Origin: Blastomussa wellsi
Taxonomy: Eukaryota; Cnidaria; Anthozoa; Scleractinia; Plerogyridae
Assembly: GCA_947652115.1 (NCBI GenBank)
Contig: OX393572.1
Coordinates: 1,677,602-1,741,601 of the forward strand
Direction of reading: 5' to 3'
DNA length: 64,000 nucleotides
The notes beneath the pieces were generated by a model. The model worked only from the letters and a program-made list of their open reading frames with translations, did no database searches and was not told the DNA's origin. Shown here piece by piece: positions 12,001 through 23,300 of the stretch. The stretch's first letter is position 1; each line of letters begins with the position of its first letter. The position numbers were made by a program, and so were the translations under genes.

Positions 12001-12454
12001 GTACTAGTATATTGACTAGCAGTTGTAATGTTGTTATTCATGGCAATTTCTGTGTGCTGTTCCATCTCGTTTATGTCGTTTATTTCAGCAATATTAAACC
12101 AAGAGAAAAGTGTAGCAGTGTACTACATGAATTCTTCTTACCTGTGACATCCTCTGGAAATTCCTGGCTTGCCAGAAAACTGCAAATATTCCTCCATCCG
12201 ACTTGTTGACGCTTCTTTCGTAGAGGTTGAAATATTGGTACCGCAACGTGTCTTCCTGACAAAACTGACAGCAGTTTCGCCACTGTTCTGCAGTCTAGCA
12301 AATCGATAACATCTTCAACTGACACTCCGATCGCCTTCAAGTGAACATTGGTCCATTTCGTAAGAGTTCGCCGTCTGATAACCCGCATGTAGCCCGCTGC
12401 CGGATGTATAAAATTGTTATTGCCACATGCCATATCGAGAACGTGTTCTGTCAT
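6079..12454 (-). CDS. filamin-like protein: CH-CH, two filamin Ig repeats, SH3BGRL/glutaredoxin-like C-terminus
   Basis: Two coding exons, 12454-12142 and 7700-6079, join in phase (ACA G | AT CCT) across a 4.4-kb intron to give 644 residues. The start is fixed by an in-frame TAA two codons upstream. Domains: CH1 at about 28-132 (RRRTLTKWTNVHL; IQGEVDFILALLWNLVIYYL), split by the intron; CH2 at about 142-243 (TNFDTDWQDGVLLCELVNA); filamin repeat 1 at about 267-360 (KYLPTRPGDY, RSPFYLTV); a Ser/Asn/Pro-rich linker at 361-437; filamin repeat 2 at about 438-530 (YIPTEPGAYEVFIKW, GSPFKVFI); and a thioredoxin-fold SH3BGRL-like domain at about 550-644 (RIRVYYAAMS, cis-Pro TP at about 614, GGYEDV) without a CxxC. 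Tandem CH domains in filamins bind F-actin, so a cytoskeletal crosslinker or adaptor is inferred. It is much shorter than a classic filamin (more than 20 repeats). Confidence 0.93.
10545..10680 (+). repeat. dispersed repeat, copy 1
   Basis: A segment with AAGGATGG, GATTGAGACAGATT and TTTTCAAAGTGCACAA is shared with 31245-31390 and 50686-50815 in the same orientation. The three are clearly related though diverged. No coding content was seen. Confidence 0.5.
10796..10851. repeat. purine-rich hairpin
   Basis: GATGGGAAGGAGG on the left pairs with CCTCCTTCCCATC on the right around a loop of about 30 bases, inside the filamin-like intron. Confidence 0.5.
10910..11085. mobile_element. fold-back element with CCACTTC-type ends
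   Basis: Near-perfect inverted arms start ATAGGCCACTTCAG and end CGAAGTGGCCTAT. The inner part carries CCAAAATTTTGCATAAGC and its inverse, which is the same core as in the neighbouring element and in 33932-34109, although the outer ends differ. Confidence 0.75.
11086..11239. mobile_element. truncated fold-back element with TTGACCATTTTCGC end
   Basis: It starts TTGACCATTTTCGCATTGCC directly at the right edge of the previous element and matches the left half of 33932-34109. The right arm breaks off after a G-rich run and TAAACAAGG, so the last ~50 bases of the intact copy are missing. Confidence 0.7.
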
Positions 12455-14095
12455 CTCCGATTACCTTTTCTTTGAATTTCGTGTTGAGAGTAATTTAGGG
12501 TTTCCAAAGTTACAGCTACAAACCAGAAGCGTCCACTTGACCGTGAATTGTTTTTTCCACGTGAAAGGGCGGAGGTTAGTCGTGTTTCATCTTGTCATAA
12601 ATTGAAGTATTCTCTGATAATAGAAAGCTGTACTTTTAATAAACTGGATAAGTGATGACAACATTTTCAACCTTCAGTGCGAGATGTGCTATTCGTCACA
12701 AAGGTCGACTGTTTTCAAGAATATGACGATGTTTATGGTTTTTCTACTGAGCACGAAGAGGATTAAGTAAGTAAGTATGGTTTTACGTTTTCTTCATTTA
12801 GTCTGTCTTCTTTTTTCAATGACTTGCCGCCGATAAAATCTTGATCAGGGTCTGTATTGAAACATAATCATAATAGGTAGGTAAGTTACGGTTTTGTGAA
12901 GGCCTGGGTAGCCTTTGTTTGTTTTAATTACAAAAAAAAAAGACACGTGGTTGGGCCAAGCGCCAAAGCTATACAGTAAAGATAATATGTTGCACCATCA
13001 TTGATAAATGGCTTTTATTGTTTGGCAAGCAAAGTCTTGGGCAGAAAATATGTCTCACCGAAGTAAAAGGATAGAAATCTAGACAACATTCCGTCTGCAA
13101 TAAATTTGGCGCTTCAGTTCGCACCACTTCAAACTCAGCTGGACTAGCTGCATAGGCGTACGGGCGCCTTCGAATTTTGGGGGGCTGTATAAACCTCCAT
13201 GCCCGAAAACATACACAATTTTCGAATGCGTTAGCGTTAAACCGGTATACAACCGCCCAAAAATTGGTATATAATTGGTTGGACACTAACTACCAGACGT
13301 TTACTGTAGGTTATTATCCTTTATTTACGAAAAGATGAACATGGCTTAGTTCTTTTGTGGTGATCGCTGTTCTGTTCTATCACGAATGCTGTTCTCTGAT
13401 TGGCTACGCTACTCACTATCTATTCTGCGATAGATAGTGAGTATCGGCGGTCAACAAAATGGCCGCCGCTTCCTCGCGTTTGTGAAATGTTTTGTTTTGA
13501 GTGACTGTGGAGAAGATTTGGATAATCTTTTTGCTTCGATTTGGTAGATTTATACTAAAACAATTAAACTGTCCAGTCATAATTTAATAGTTAAACAGAA
13601 TCACAAATATTTCACGAAAAGTACAATTTTCAGCAACGAGCGATGCATATGTAGATGAACTGAAGAGATCATGGAGGTAATTAATTAGTGGGCTTGTTTG
13701 TCTGTGAACACAAATGAACATCATGAATTCCAATGTACTAATGGATAAATGAAATCGAAGAATATGGAGATCAAATTCCGGAGACGTCGACCAAAGTCCC
13801 GCCAAGATTGCCTGTTTATATATTTCGTTTTCATTAAAAAAAGCCATGGAAATGAAGAAAAAGTTAAGCTTTCTGTTTCAGAGAAACTGCTCGACTAGAT
13901 TCCTAGATTCGACTAAATTCCTAGGCTACGAAAAACAGTTTTTCTAGACAGCATGGCGTCTAGTCTGTAGTTTATTTGGTATCAAGTAAAGAAAACCAGG
14001 TGAAAAATTATCACTAGTTGTTTATCACAAGCCCCAACTTTATTACGAAGAGTCGAAGGCACGCACGGTATCTAAGGATCTTCAGTTAAAAACAA
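12455..14095. other. spacer upstream of the filamin-like gene
   Basis: Should contain the 5' UTR and promoter of the minus-strand filamin-like gene, but no clear core promoter was found. A hairpin (ACTCACTATCTAT / ATAGATAGTGAGT) lies at 13410-13443, close to a GATTGGCT motif. A minus-strand open stretch at 12969-13286 has no recognisable protein similarity. Confidence 0.3.
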
Positions 14096-14489
14096 AAGGT
14101 GCCTGAACGCCAGGGGACGTCACACAAGGACATGTCGCAGCGACAGTTGAGCAGCGACAAAAATCGTCTGTTGTTCACAGGGCGACACGTAGAACAGGGA
14201 CATGTCGCGGTGATATGAAGCAGCAACATAATAACAATATATATACGTACACACAAGAAAATATAGGGGTGACATGTCCCCGGGACATGTTGCAGCGCAA
14301 CACGGCCCATCATGTTTCTTGCAATTTTGCGGCAATTTTTGTCCATGCGACATGTCCCGCGGCGTTCTACTCGTTGAACTTCGCGGGACATGTATCAAGG
14401 ACAAAATGCGATGTCCCCTCGTGTGAACAGCACATGATTTTGCCGCTGCTACATGTCGCTAACTCATGTCCCCTCTGTGTAGGCACCTT
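14096..14489. mobile_element. short element packed with GACATGTC palindromes
   Basis: Inverted ends AAGGTGCCT (14096-14104) and AGGCACCTT (14481-14489) enclose about 390 bases containing roughly nine copies of ACATGTC or CATGTCCC, many of them palindromic and extended as GGGACATGTCGC. No transposase is present. It is read as a MITE; the motif density is unusual. Confidence 0.6.
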
Positions 14490-14947
14490 AAAAATGTGAC
14501 TCGGGAGATAAATGAATGTTTATTTGGAAGTAATTAAGCTTGATCTCCGTGTTGTTTCACAACTCAGTTTTGTACTGAGTTAACTTGCATTGAAATAGAA
14601 ACACCCCCCCCCCCCTCTCAAGGAAGCGGCTTCAAGCGGCAAAGTGTACCAACATTTTAGCCTAGAAAACTGTTTCGTTTCATGGGTCAAATTAAAGCAG
14701 CACAAGTTTACATACCTCGAAACTGTCGCTCGCCTCCTTTCCTTTCTGTTTGCTCTTGAGCGTCTCTTAGCATTTCTATTGACACTGCAAGAAGCTTTTA
14801 AGATTCTTCTGCCTTCAGTTACCGAGGTAACTGAAGCCTTTGTAGCCTTTTGCCTTTGTGTAACTAAGCCTTTGTTTGCTAACCATTACGTGTGAACTGA
14901 TGCTAACGATTATATCCTAGTTTGCTAAAAGCTACTCTCGCATATTA

Positions 14948-16615
14948 CAGTGCGGCTACTGTAACCGGGGTCACCCAGACAAAGTTAACCAATCACAAAG
15001 CAGAACGGAAACAATAGATTTCAGCATTTTTTTAACTTCAGCCAATGAAACGTAGCGTACAGAACAATGAAATTTCAACTTGTTCGTTCGCCACGAAAAC
15101 AGATCGATAAAAATTTTGGCCGTATGGCGTTGAGTTTTCAATTGATTTTGATTGCATCCCTTTTGAACTTGAGTAGTTGTGACAGCAACATTTGGAAGGT
15201 AAATATTAGCGATGTTTATGAAAGGGAAGTTCAAAACAGGGAAAGCAACGACTGTACCGTCAACTGTGCGTGGCGGAGTTCGCTCGTGACAATTTCACGT
15301 TTTCTCTACGGCATCAACTGGAGTTATTGGTAGTACCATTTGGAAAATAAATACACGTGATGCTAGCGAGGGAAGACTTTCTGCACTGCATAACCTACCA
15401 GTGAAAGCTAAGATTCCAGCTTGTTTTGTTTGAGTAAATAACAATAAAATTTTAATTTGTTCACTCGTGAAGTCCGTGAAGCTTAATGAATTTCATTCGT
15501 CATGAAAGTTTGCAAGAATCGATGTCAATCTCTGTGAAAGCAGTGAACGCGACGATTTTTTGTTTAATTTGGCAAGTTGTGTGGCTGAATTTGAGTCTCG
15601 GAAAAAAAAATAACCGCCGGCCGTTTCAGTATTTTCTTGCAAATGTAACAAGGCAGGACACAGGACGAATTCCTAACAGGAAAATCCGGGTTTGTTTTCA
15701 ACACGGACTAGCATACAAGTGAAATTTCTCTCTTAACTTTTCTTTCCGAAATAGGGAACTTGTACTCGACAAATTATCATTATCATTTTGCAGTTGAAAC
15801 ATGCGCTATAAGCGATATTTGTTGTATTGTGACTTCATATTTCGATCGCAAATAAAGTTGTTGTTGTTGGTTGTTCATGTTGCTGAAATGCATGTTGAAG
15901 CATAAAACGTTCCGAAACGAAATAAAACCCATGCCGGCAAATATTCTGCTCAGACGGTTGAGTGTTTTTTTTTTTGTGTGTGTTTATTCAAACTCGCTGA
16001 ATTGCCGAAACTTTCGATGTATACGGTTGATACGCTTTCGGGGGAACTCAACGATCCGGCAGCGCAGAAAACTAAATTTATCACGCTGCGGCGAACAAGC
16101 CACGCACTTTGCGTAAACTATGACCATCACTTTCACTTGTACGTTAGGCAGTTCAGAAAGTCTTCCTTCACTAGCATCACGTGTATTTATTTTCCAAATG
16201 ATACCTCCAAAACTCCAGTTGATGCCGTAGAGAAAACGTGAAATTGTAACGAGCGAACTCCGCCACGCACAGTTGAGACAAACGGTACGATCGTTGCTTT
16301 CCCCAGGCTGTTTCGAACTTCTCTTTCATAAACATCGCTAATATTTACCTTCCAAATGTTGCTGTCACAACTACTGAAGTTCAAAAGGGATGCAATCGAA
16401 AGTAATTGAAAACTCAGCGCCATACAGCCAAAATTTATCTGTTTTTTTTATCTGTTTTTATCTGTTTTCGTGGCGAACGAACAAGTTGAAATTTCATTGT
16501 TCTGTACTCTACGTTTCATTGGCTGAAGTTAAAAAATTCTGAAATCTATTGTTTCCGTTCTGCTTTGTGATTGGTTAACTTTGTCTGGGTGACCCCGGTT
16601 ACAGTAGCCGCACTG
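14948..16615. mobile_element. 1.67-kb element with ~0.4-kb terminal inverted repeats
   Basis: The left arm begins CAGTGCGGCTACTGTAACC and the right arm ends GGTTACAGTAGCCGCACTG, with TA on both outer sides. The arms match over roughly 400 bases (14948-15360 against 16165-16615) with few changes. The roughly 0.8-kb centre has no transposase and includes an AATAAAG(TTG)n retroelement tail at about 15851-15869. Fragments of reading frame in the arms are mirror images of one another, not genes. Likely a non-autonomous DNA transposon with TA target duplication. Confidence 0.8.
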
Positions 16616-17191
16616 TAAAAGCTTAAAGTGATTAAATTCTGTCCATTATCACATAAATTTGTAACTGTTTGTTTGCTTCCGGAACTTCTTTTACAGACCC
16701 ACCCATTATTTCACCGGCCAAACTTTCCGTTTGCACCTTTGTTTGAGAAACTGTCCCGCAAGCGCGCTCTGCACTTTACCCACGCACGCACGGATGTTTG
16801 ACCTTATCACACTTTACGTGATCACGCGTGATAACCACCACTCCGCTTACGGCTAGTGAAGTGCTGACTTGGACACAAATTTTAACCAATCCAGAAATGA
16901 AATCACAGTTACTGTATACATTGTTGATGACCCTAAAGAGTGTATATCCGTGTACGGAATTCATGGCACTGCCACATGCATTTCACTTTGGGGAACGCGC
17001 ATCCTCGCACGCGACCAACACAGTCAAGGCCTTCTAGCGCCTTGAACGCAGCAATTGAATAAAATTTTAAGAATAAAATTATAGCTATTTTGTCACTGAA
17101 TACTGAGCACACCTAGCTGTAAATGAAATTTTATTTTGGGGGTGAAAAAGAAGAAGCAATTGGCAGCAACCATTGAACCATAAACGAAAGG

Positions 17192-17196
17192 CCACG
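17192..17196 (+). promoter_or_regulatory. CCACG element upstream of DNAJC10
   Basis: CCACG, the XBP1/ATF6-binding half of an ER stress element, occurs in GGCCACGTCGCC 127 bases before the DNAJC10 start codon. No CCAAT at the exact ERSE spacing was found, so this is weak on its own. Confidence 0.3.
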
Positions 17197-17239
17197 TCGC
17201 CTGCGCAATAAAACATGCGTAGAACGCAAAATTAGCACT

Positions 17240-17246
17240 TGACGTG
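17240..17246 (+). promoter_or_regulatory. UPRE-like TGACGTG upstream of DNAJC10
   Basis: TGACGTG lies 83 bases before the DNAJC10 start codon and matches the core of the unfolded-protein response element bound by XBP1/ATF6. ERdj5 is a known UPR target in mammals, so the position makes sense; binding is inferred. Confidence 0.45.
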
Positions 17247-17322
17247 TCAGCCGCGCCGAAGGGGACCTGGGTACCAGTGTTATGTCAAATCTTTCAAATC
17301 ACAAAATCTCTGTAAGCGGAAA

Positions 17323-20300
17323 ATGAATAGTCTGAATAAGTCGCTATTATTTATCTTACTTTACACTTGTCTTTATTATCCTGTATTCTCCGAGGACTTC
17401 TATGAATTATTAGGAATATCTAGGGATGCTAGCCAAAAGGACATTCGCAAAGCGTTTAAAAAGTTAGCTCTTAAACTTCATCCAGACAAAAATCCGGTAA
17501 GTTGAAAAATTATGACGAGGTTACCGTCGTTTCACGTATTTCTTTCCTTTCATTAATTGATTTCTTATTTTCATGAATATTTTTATTTAACAGGATGATC
17601 CGCAAGCCCATGAAAGGTTTACGGTGATTAATAAAGCCTATGAAGTTTTAAAAGGTACTGAGGTTGGAGAAAATTTGATGTAGACCCTTTTGATTCAGCT
17701 CACGTGTACCTGTAATCTATAAACACAAGAATTATTTTCATTTTGGTTGAGTGAACTAGTCACAGGAAATATTTTGGAGTGGCAAACTTTATTTTGAATT
17801 AAAGAGCTTAACATCCTGTTTCTACCTCTAATTTTATATTTTCTGGCTATTCAATTTACAGCATTTTAACTCTCAGAGGTAATAATATGTTCACATGATC
17901 AATTCTTCAGTTCCAATAATTATTTTACTCATAAATTTTAATTAACTTGTGCTGGCAGCTGGAAAAACAACATCTCTTTTTAAACAGCAGTATTGCTTAT
18001 CCAGATTTATTTATTTCCAATCTGGCAACCAGAGTATGCGGTTCAAATATCAGTGGAGGGGGACAGGGGTGTGGGGAGGGGGGAACACGGTAAAATAGGA
18101 GGATGAAGGGGGTGGGAACTGGGAGTAAAAGGTACAGGAAACAGGATGTTCAGAGCCCCTTTTCCTTCTCCCCCCCCCCCCCAAAAAAAAAAAAAAAAAA
18201 AGGTTAAGTGTGCACACATAAGTGGCTCTTGAGGCTGAAACTTTTCCTGATTTCTGTAGCATGAAGCGACTAGGAGTATTTCTGCTTCCCACTGGATGGG
18301 ATGCAAGTTCATAGCAGGGTTACTGCCCAGTATGAAACTCTGCACTTTCCATTTATACTCCAGGGTGGAGAGAGGCACTGTGAAAGTAAAGTGCCTTTCC
18401 CAAGAACACATCACGGCAATCATGGTTTGGTCAAGAATCCAATACACTACCCATTAGGCCTCCCACGAGCTTTTAAGTGTTGACCCTAAGTTAGACTGCG
18501 AGCACCCGTGCGACACCTGCTCTACTCTTAGCTCGCAGCTTCGTTGCTTGTGTAATGACCATGTACCCTTTTACTAATTTTCGTATTTGTCTCCACTGAC
18601 TTAAGAGCAAAAGAGACTGCTCACAGTCTACCCCAAATTAAGTGTAATATCTAGATCAGGTACATGTTCCGTGATCCATATCAGGTTAGAAAGTTATATT
18701 TTCTAAACTGTGCTGGTTTTCTTTTAGATGAAGAACTGCGTAAAAAATATGACTTGTATGGAGAGGAGGGCTTGAAAGATGACCACTTTGGTGGAGGGCA
18801 TTACCAAAGCTGGAATTACTTTAATGAAGAATTTGGTAAGTTTGGCATTGTGTTATTTTAATTAATAGTACTTAAATCTGTCTTAAGGAGCTTTATAAAA
18901 AGTATAGTCAAGAGTATTCATGATAATCCTAATAATTATTATAATCCATCTCAATCTCCCCCAATCTTGCCAGCACTGCTAATTAGTAAATTCTTTACTT
19001 TAGTTTCAACTGAGATTTATATGACATATGTAGCTTGATTATATTAATTGAGCGGCTATCCTGTTAAGTACTGACAACTGTGCAGGGCTCAATAAAAGTC
19101 CTGTCCAGCCATCCAAAACAAGTAGAATCCTCTGTCCCATGCAAGCAAAATTTGAGACTTAGCTGCCTGTTTGAATGACAGGCTGATAACTGTTATGTTT
19201 TAGCACAGTGGTATCATTGTGATCATCAAATCTGTTTTCTCAAGTGAGAAATAGGAAAATGGATATGAATATACTACACCACAATGTAATTTATACATAT
19301 ACTTATTAACCAATCCCGATACTGGGAGAATATCGGTCTGAGGTTTTGATAGTACAGACTGAATGCAGGGAGGGCTGTGCAGAAAACCAAGGGCTGATAT
19401 TCTCTCAGGATGGTCCCAAGTTTGGATGGAAGTGTCCATGTAATTAAAATATTTAATCGTTGTGTTACAAACCAATAAAAAGTATGCAAGAGTCAGGGCT
19501 CGAACTTAACTTTTTAGTCCACTAGTAAAGTCTTGCTAGTGACAATTTTTCCTACTAGCAAATTGGCGAGATAACTAACAAATGTTTTTATGTAAAAATT
19601 AAAATTCTCATTGATACTTTTGAAGTAATCACGACAGCTGGATCGTTCATACTTTCTTTCGAATTTCTTGACATGAAGCTCAATTAGAACAGCTTGCTTG
19701 AAATGTTTTTGAGACAGGGATGAAAATCTGGTCGCCAAAAAGTGGTTCGTAAAATTTTTGTCTCACCGCAAAACACGAAAACATTGAGCTCTGAAAAACG
19801 TTTCTTTGAGACTCGCATGTATAAAGGCATTAAAATATCATGCAGCTTATATTTCAGTTGAAAAGGAGTTTTTGTTGAATAGATACCTCTATTACTTTGA
19901 AGACTGACCAGTTGTTCGAAGCGTTCAAGAAGCCATGTACGAACAAGTGGCCATATTGTTCGTTCCAGGCCACTTCCGAATAAAATTGCGCCCACGGTAT
20001 GGCTTTTAGACAAAACCGCTGAAAATATGGCGGCCGCTAAATACGTGGTTTGCAACGGTTGTTGAAGGTCATCTAACGGGAATCTTACCTTTACTTTTAA
20101 TCTTTTAATCTTAATTGCTTTTTTTAATTACTTTGACAAGACAAGGGGTAAGTTTCTTGCTGAAATCAAACGCGAAATTTTTCGATTTAATTCCTTGGGC
20201 GCTCGTTCAAAACATTGACACAATGCTAAAATTTAGTCGCCAGTTGGCGACTAACCATGAAATTCTGGTCGCCAACACTCAATTTTCAGTCGCATTGGCG

Positions 20301-23300
20301 ACCAGCTGGTCGCAATTTCGGACCCTGTACTTAGAAAAATATTGGACCTGGATTGGAGCAATCTTATTGGTTGATTTTGGTTATAATTTGGCCCTCTGAG
20401 TATTTTAATTTTTGTAGTGTAGTAAAACCTTTTACTCCCCTCTTTGCAGGAATTTATGATGATGACCCAGAGATCATTACATTAAGCTACTCTGACTTCC
20501 GTGAGTATAATGTCATGCATGACCACATGACTCTGCTTGTGGACATATGTACAGTACTTGCTAATTAAAAATAATCATTATGGTACACTGTGTTATTTTT
20601 GCAGAGGTATCAGTGGAAGGAAGTGAAGATATATGGTTTATTAACTTCTATTCACCATTTTGTTCCCATTGTCATGACTTAGCACCAACGGTAAGATATA
20701 GCCAGTGTTACTGCCACTAAACAGTAATTTCATTTATTTTATTTTGGACTGGTCAATTCGTGTGAGAGACATGAAGTACTGTTTCAGTGTGTTTTTCCTT
20801 TACAAGGATGGACACACATGGTTTGTAAAACTTGGTGAGTAGAGGTTTTTTGGCAGTAAAAAGTGGTAAAAAACTCCTAGCATTGATTGAAGTAGTGGCA
20901 GTAGCTGCTACTGGAAAAAAACGAAGTTAGACTTGTAAGCATACTGGAAATTAGGCAAGCACACTCTTGATTAAACATTGGGTCTCCAAGATGTGCTTAT
21001 TGATAAGGCCATCAAACGTTTATTTGAGGTTTCAGTTAATATGCTTTTTAGGGAATAAAAGCCCTTGATTAATAAACATAAGTTGGTCTTGCATAAACTG
21101 TAGTTAGCCAAATAAACACGAGCTCCACCAGGCCAAGTTTGAAATAAATGTGGTAGAATTGCATCGTGGTCTCTCACATACCCACTGTGTCTCTTTCATA
21201 ACTTTTGTAAAATGATTCCAGAGCCTAAAACAAGACAGGAGAAACTCAATTCTGCAATAACAAATCATCATTTCCTCTGTTTTGATTATGCGCACTTCAA
21301 TTTATTATATTAGGAAAGGAGGCCCAGTAATTATTATTTTGATATGTAGGGTTGCCAGTTACTCTTTCAAGATAAATTTTTGATCTCAATTGACCTTGGA
21401 TGAATATTTTATATCTACCAGGGGGTAGTTATTTTGTAGTAGTAGCATTATTTCTGGCCTGATGTATCTACTGTGTATAAATAATAAAGATGATGATGAT
21501 GATGGGTGCATTAAAGACCAAGCACTGGGTAAATTGACCGGCTGTGAATGAGACAGCCTTGACTTTGTCCGGCTGTTTTCATCTTTTCTACTTACAGTAC
21601 TTTTCTTTTATAAGAAAAACTAAAAATGCCCGGGTGAAAAACCCGATCAGGCATGACCTCCTGTATAAAAATGTAATGAAACCCCTGATATACATTTTAT
21701 TTTGTGCTTTGTAGGCTCCTTAAATTTGATTTCTTGGAAACTTTTTTTAGTGGCGAGAAGTTGCTCGGGAACTTGAGGGCGTGATCAGATTTGGTGCTGT
21801 CAACTGTCAAGAGGAATGGAATTTGTGTCGACGACAAGGAATTCAAAGTTACCCCTCTCTTGTGCTTTATCCTACAGTAAGTAAATTTACAATATTTGGG
21901 GAAGAAGCTACTCACATCAGCTCTAGCTGGTTTTCACCAGGTTGAATTGGAATTTGGAGCCATTGATTTTTCAGGAAAAAGGAAAACTGGAGTAACAAAA
22001 AGAAGAGGAGAGAAATAATTAAAATGAACTCGCTCTTCTTAACTGAGTTAGGGCCACATCAGTGGGAGACAAGCACTCTCAACAATGAACCATCCATGCT
22101 TTCTAGGATGTGCTAGTCATAACATTTTATTTCATAAATAAAGAAGACAAAAATAATAACACTGCCAAATTTTTATTTTTAATTATTATTATAATAATTT
22201 TATTATTTATCTCAGCCAGCAGACTAAAACTTACCTGATCACCCTTGGAGTGTATGTACAAACTCTCGTCTTTTTTCTCTTTTTGATAGCATGAATTTTA
22301 TCGTGGTTCAAGAAGTACAAGATCACTTGTCAAGTTCATACTAAACTCCTTGGAAGTGAATTTGTTTGATTTATGGGAAGGTATGTGTGCTTAAGCTTGT
22401 TTGTATCATCAATAGTGGCAAAAACACCTTAAGTAGCAACATGTTCAACTGGATCATCATAAGTTAAAAAATTTTGTATTTCTGAACTGAATCACTGAAT
22501 CTAAACCAAAATTTTCAGTCTGTAACATGTGGAAAGGTCATCTTTACACTGGGATTGACTGCAGTTAAAACTTAGATGATGTCAGATGAAAAACTCCCAG
22601 ATTCTTTGAAACAATTTTTGTTTCCCTTGGTGGTTTGAAAAGTCAAGATTCCACTGACAATACTGTAGGTCTAGAACAAAGTTGTTTGAATTAGTAACTG
22701 ATTGTACTAAGCCTTTCTTGAAAAAAGTTTAGAGAACATTTTTGAGAGAAAAATTAAAACGTTTAGAGAACACTTTTGAGAGAAAAATTAACAACACTGA
22801 TTGATTGTTAGAATCCAATTAATGACAATTCAAAACAATTATAATTACATATTAATAGGCCATTTCTGAGATGCTGTTTTCCTATGTTTCAAGACAAGTC
22901 TTGGTGCACAACCTTTCATATGGAAATAAGTTTTACTAGCATATAGTACGTCTTTTGTTTTGAAAATCAAACTCGTATCCATATGAAAGGTTGTGCACAA
23001 AGGTAGAAGGCAACTCGGAAATGGCTTTTTAAGTTTTGGTGCTTATTTCCAACCACAGGTAACTTTGAAAAGCATATCAACAAGGGTGACGAGCCTTGGT
23101 TAATTGATTTTTGTGTTGCTGGAGGAGGTAAGAACTGTAATAAATAATTTCATGTTTATTCCTGTTACATGGTGAGTGGGAAGCGCAGTGGCCTAATGGT
23201 TAGTGCGCTGGACTCCGGATCAGACAGTCTGGGTTCAGGCTTCTAGCCGGGACACTGCGTTGTGTTCTTGGGCAAGACACTTTACTCTCACAGTGCCTCT

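Larger units (their letters stand above)
7701..12141 (-). other. 4.4-kb intron of the filamin-like gene
   Basis: Flanked on the minus strand by CACAG|GTAAG (donor, GT at 12141-12140) and TTCATTGCAG (acceptor, AG at 7702-7701). It is AT-rich and holds the two abutting fold-back elements at 10910-11239, a short hairpin at about 10796-10851, and one copy of a dispersed repeat at about 10545-10680. No other gene is supported between 7800 and 10500. Confidence 0.8.

Noticed and set aside
12969..13286. 105-codon minus-strand open frame upstream of the filamin-like gene
   Set aside because: No recognisable domain and no splice connection in phase to the filamin-like start, which has its own upstream stop.
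14086..14499. Three overlapping open frames on both strands
   Set aside because: Explained by the ACATGTC-rich MITE-like element; no domain is recognisable.
15067..16423. Similar peptides on opposite strands (SFQLILIASLLNLSSCDSN)
   Set aside because: They are mirror images from the inverted arms of the 1.67-kb element, not a duplicated gene pair.
17239..17322. Upstream in-frame ATG for DNAJC10
   Set aside because: Using it would place about 28 polar residues before a clear signal peptide; 17323 gives a proper ER-targeted N-terminus.
23180..23260. Possible tRNA gene
   Set aside because: The A- and B-box-like motifs belong to a SINE: a tRNA cloverleaf is not maintained and a shared SINE body follows.
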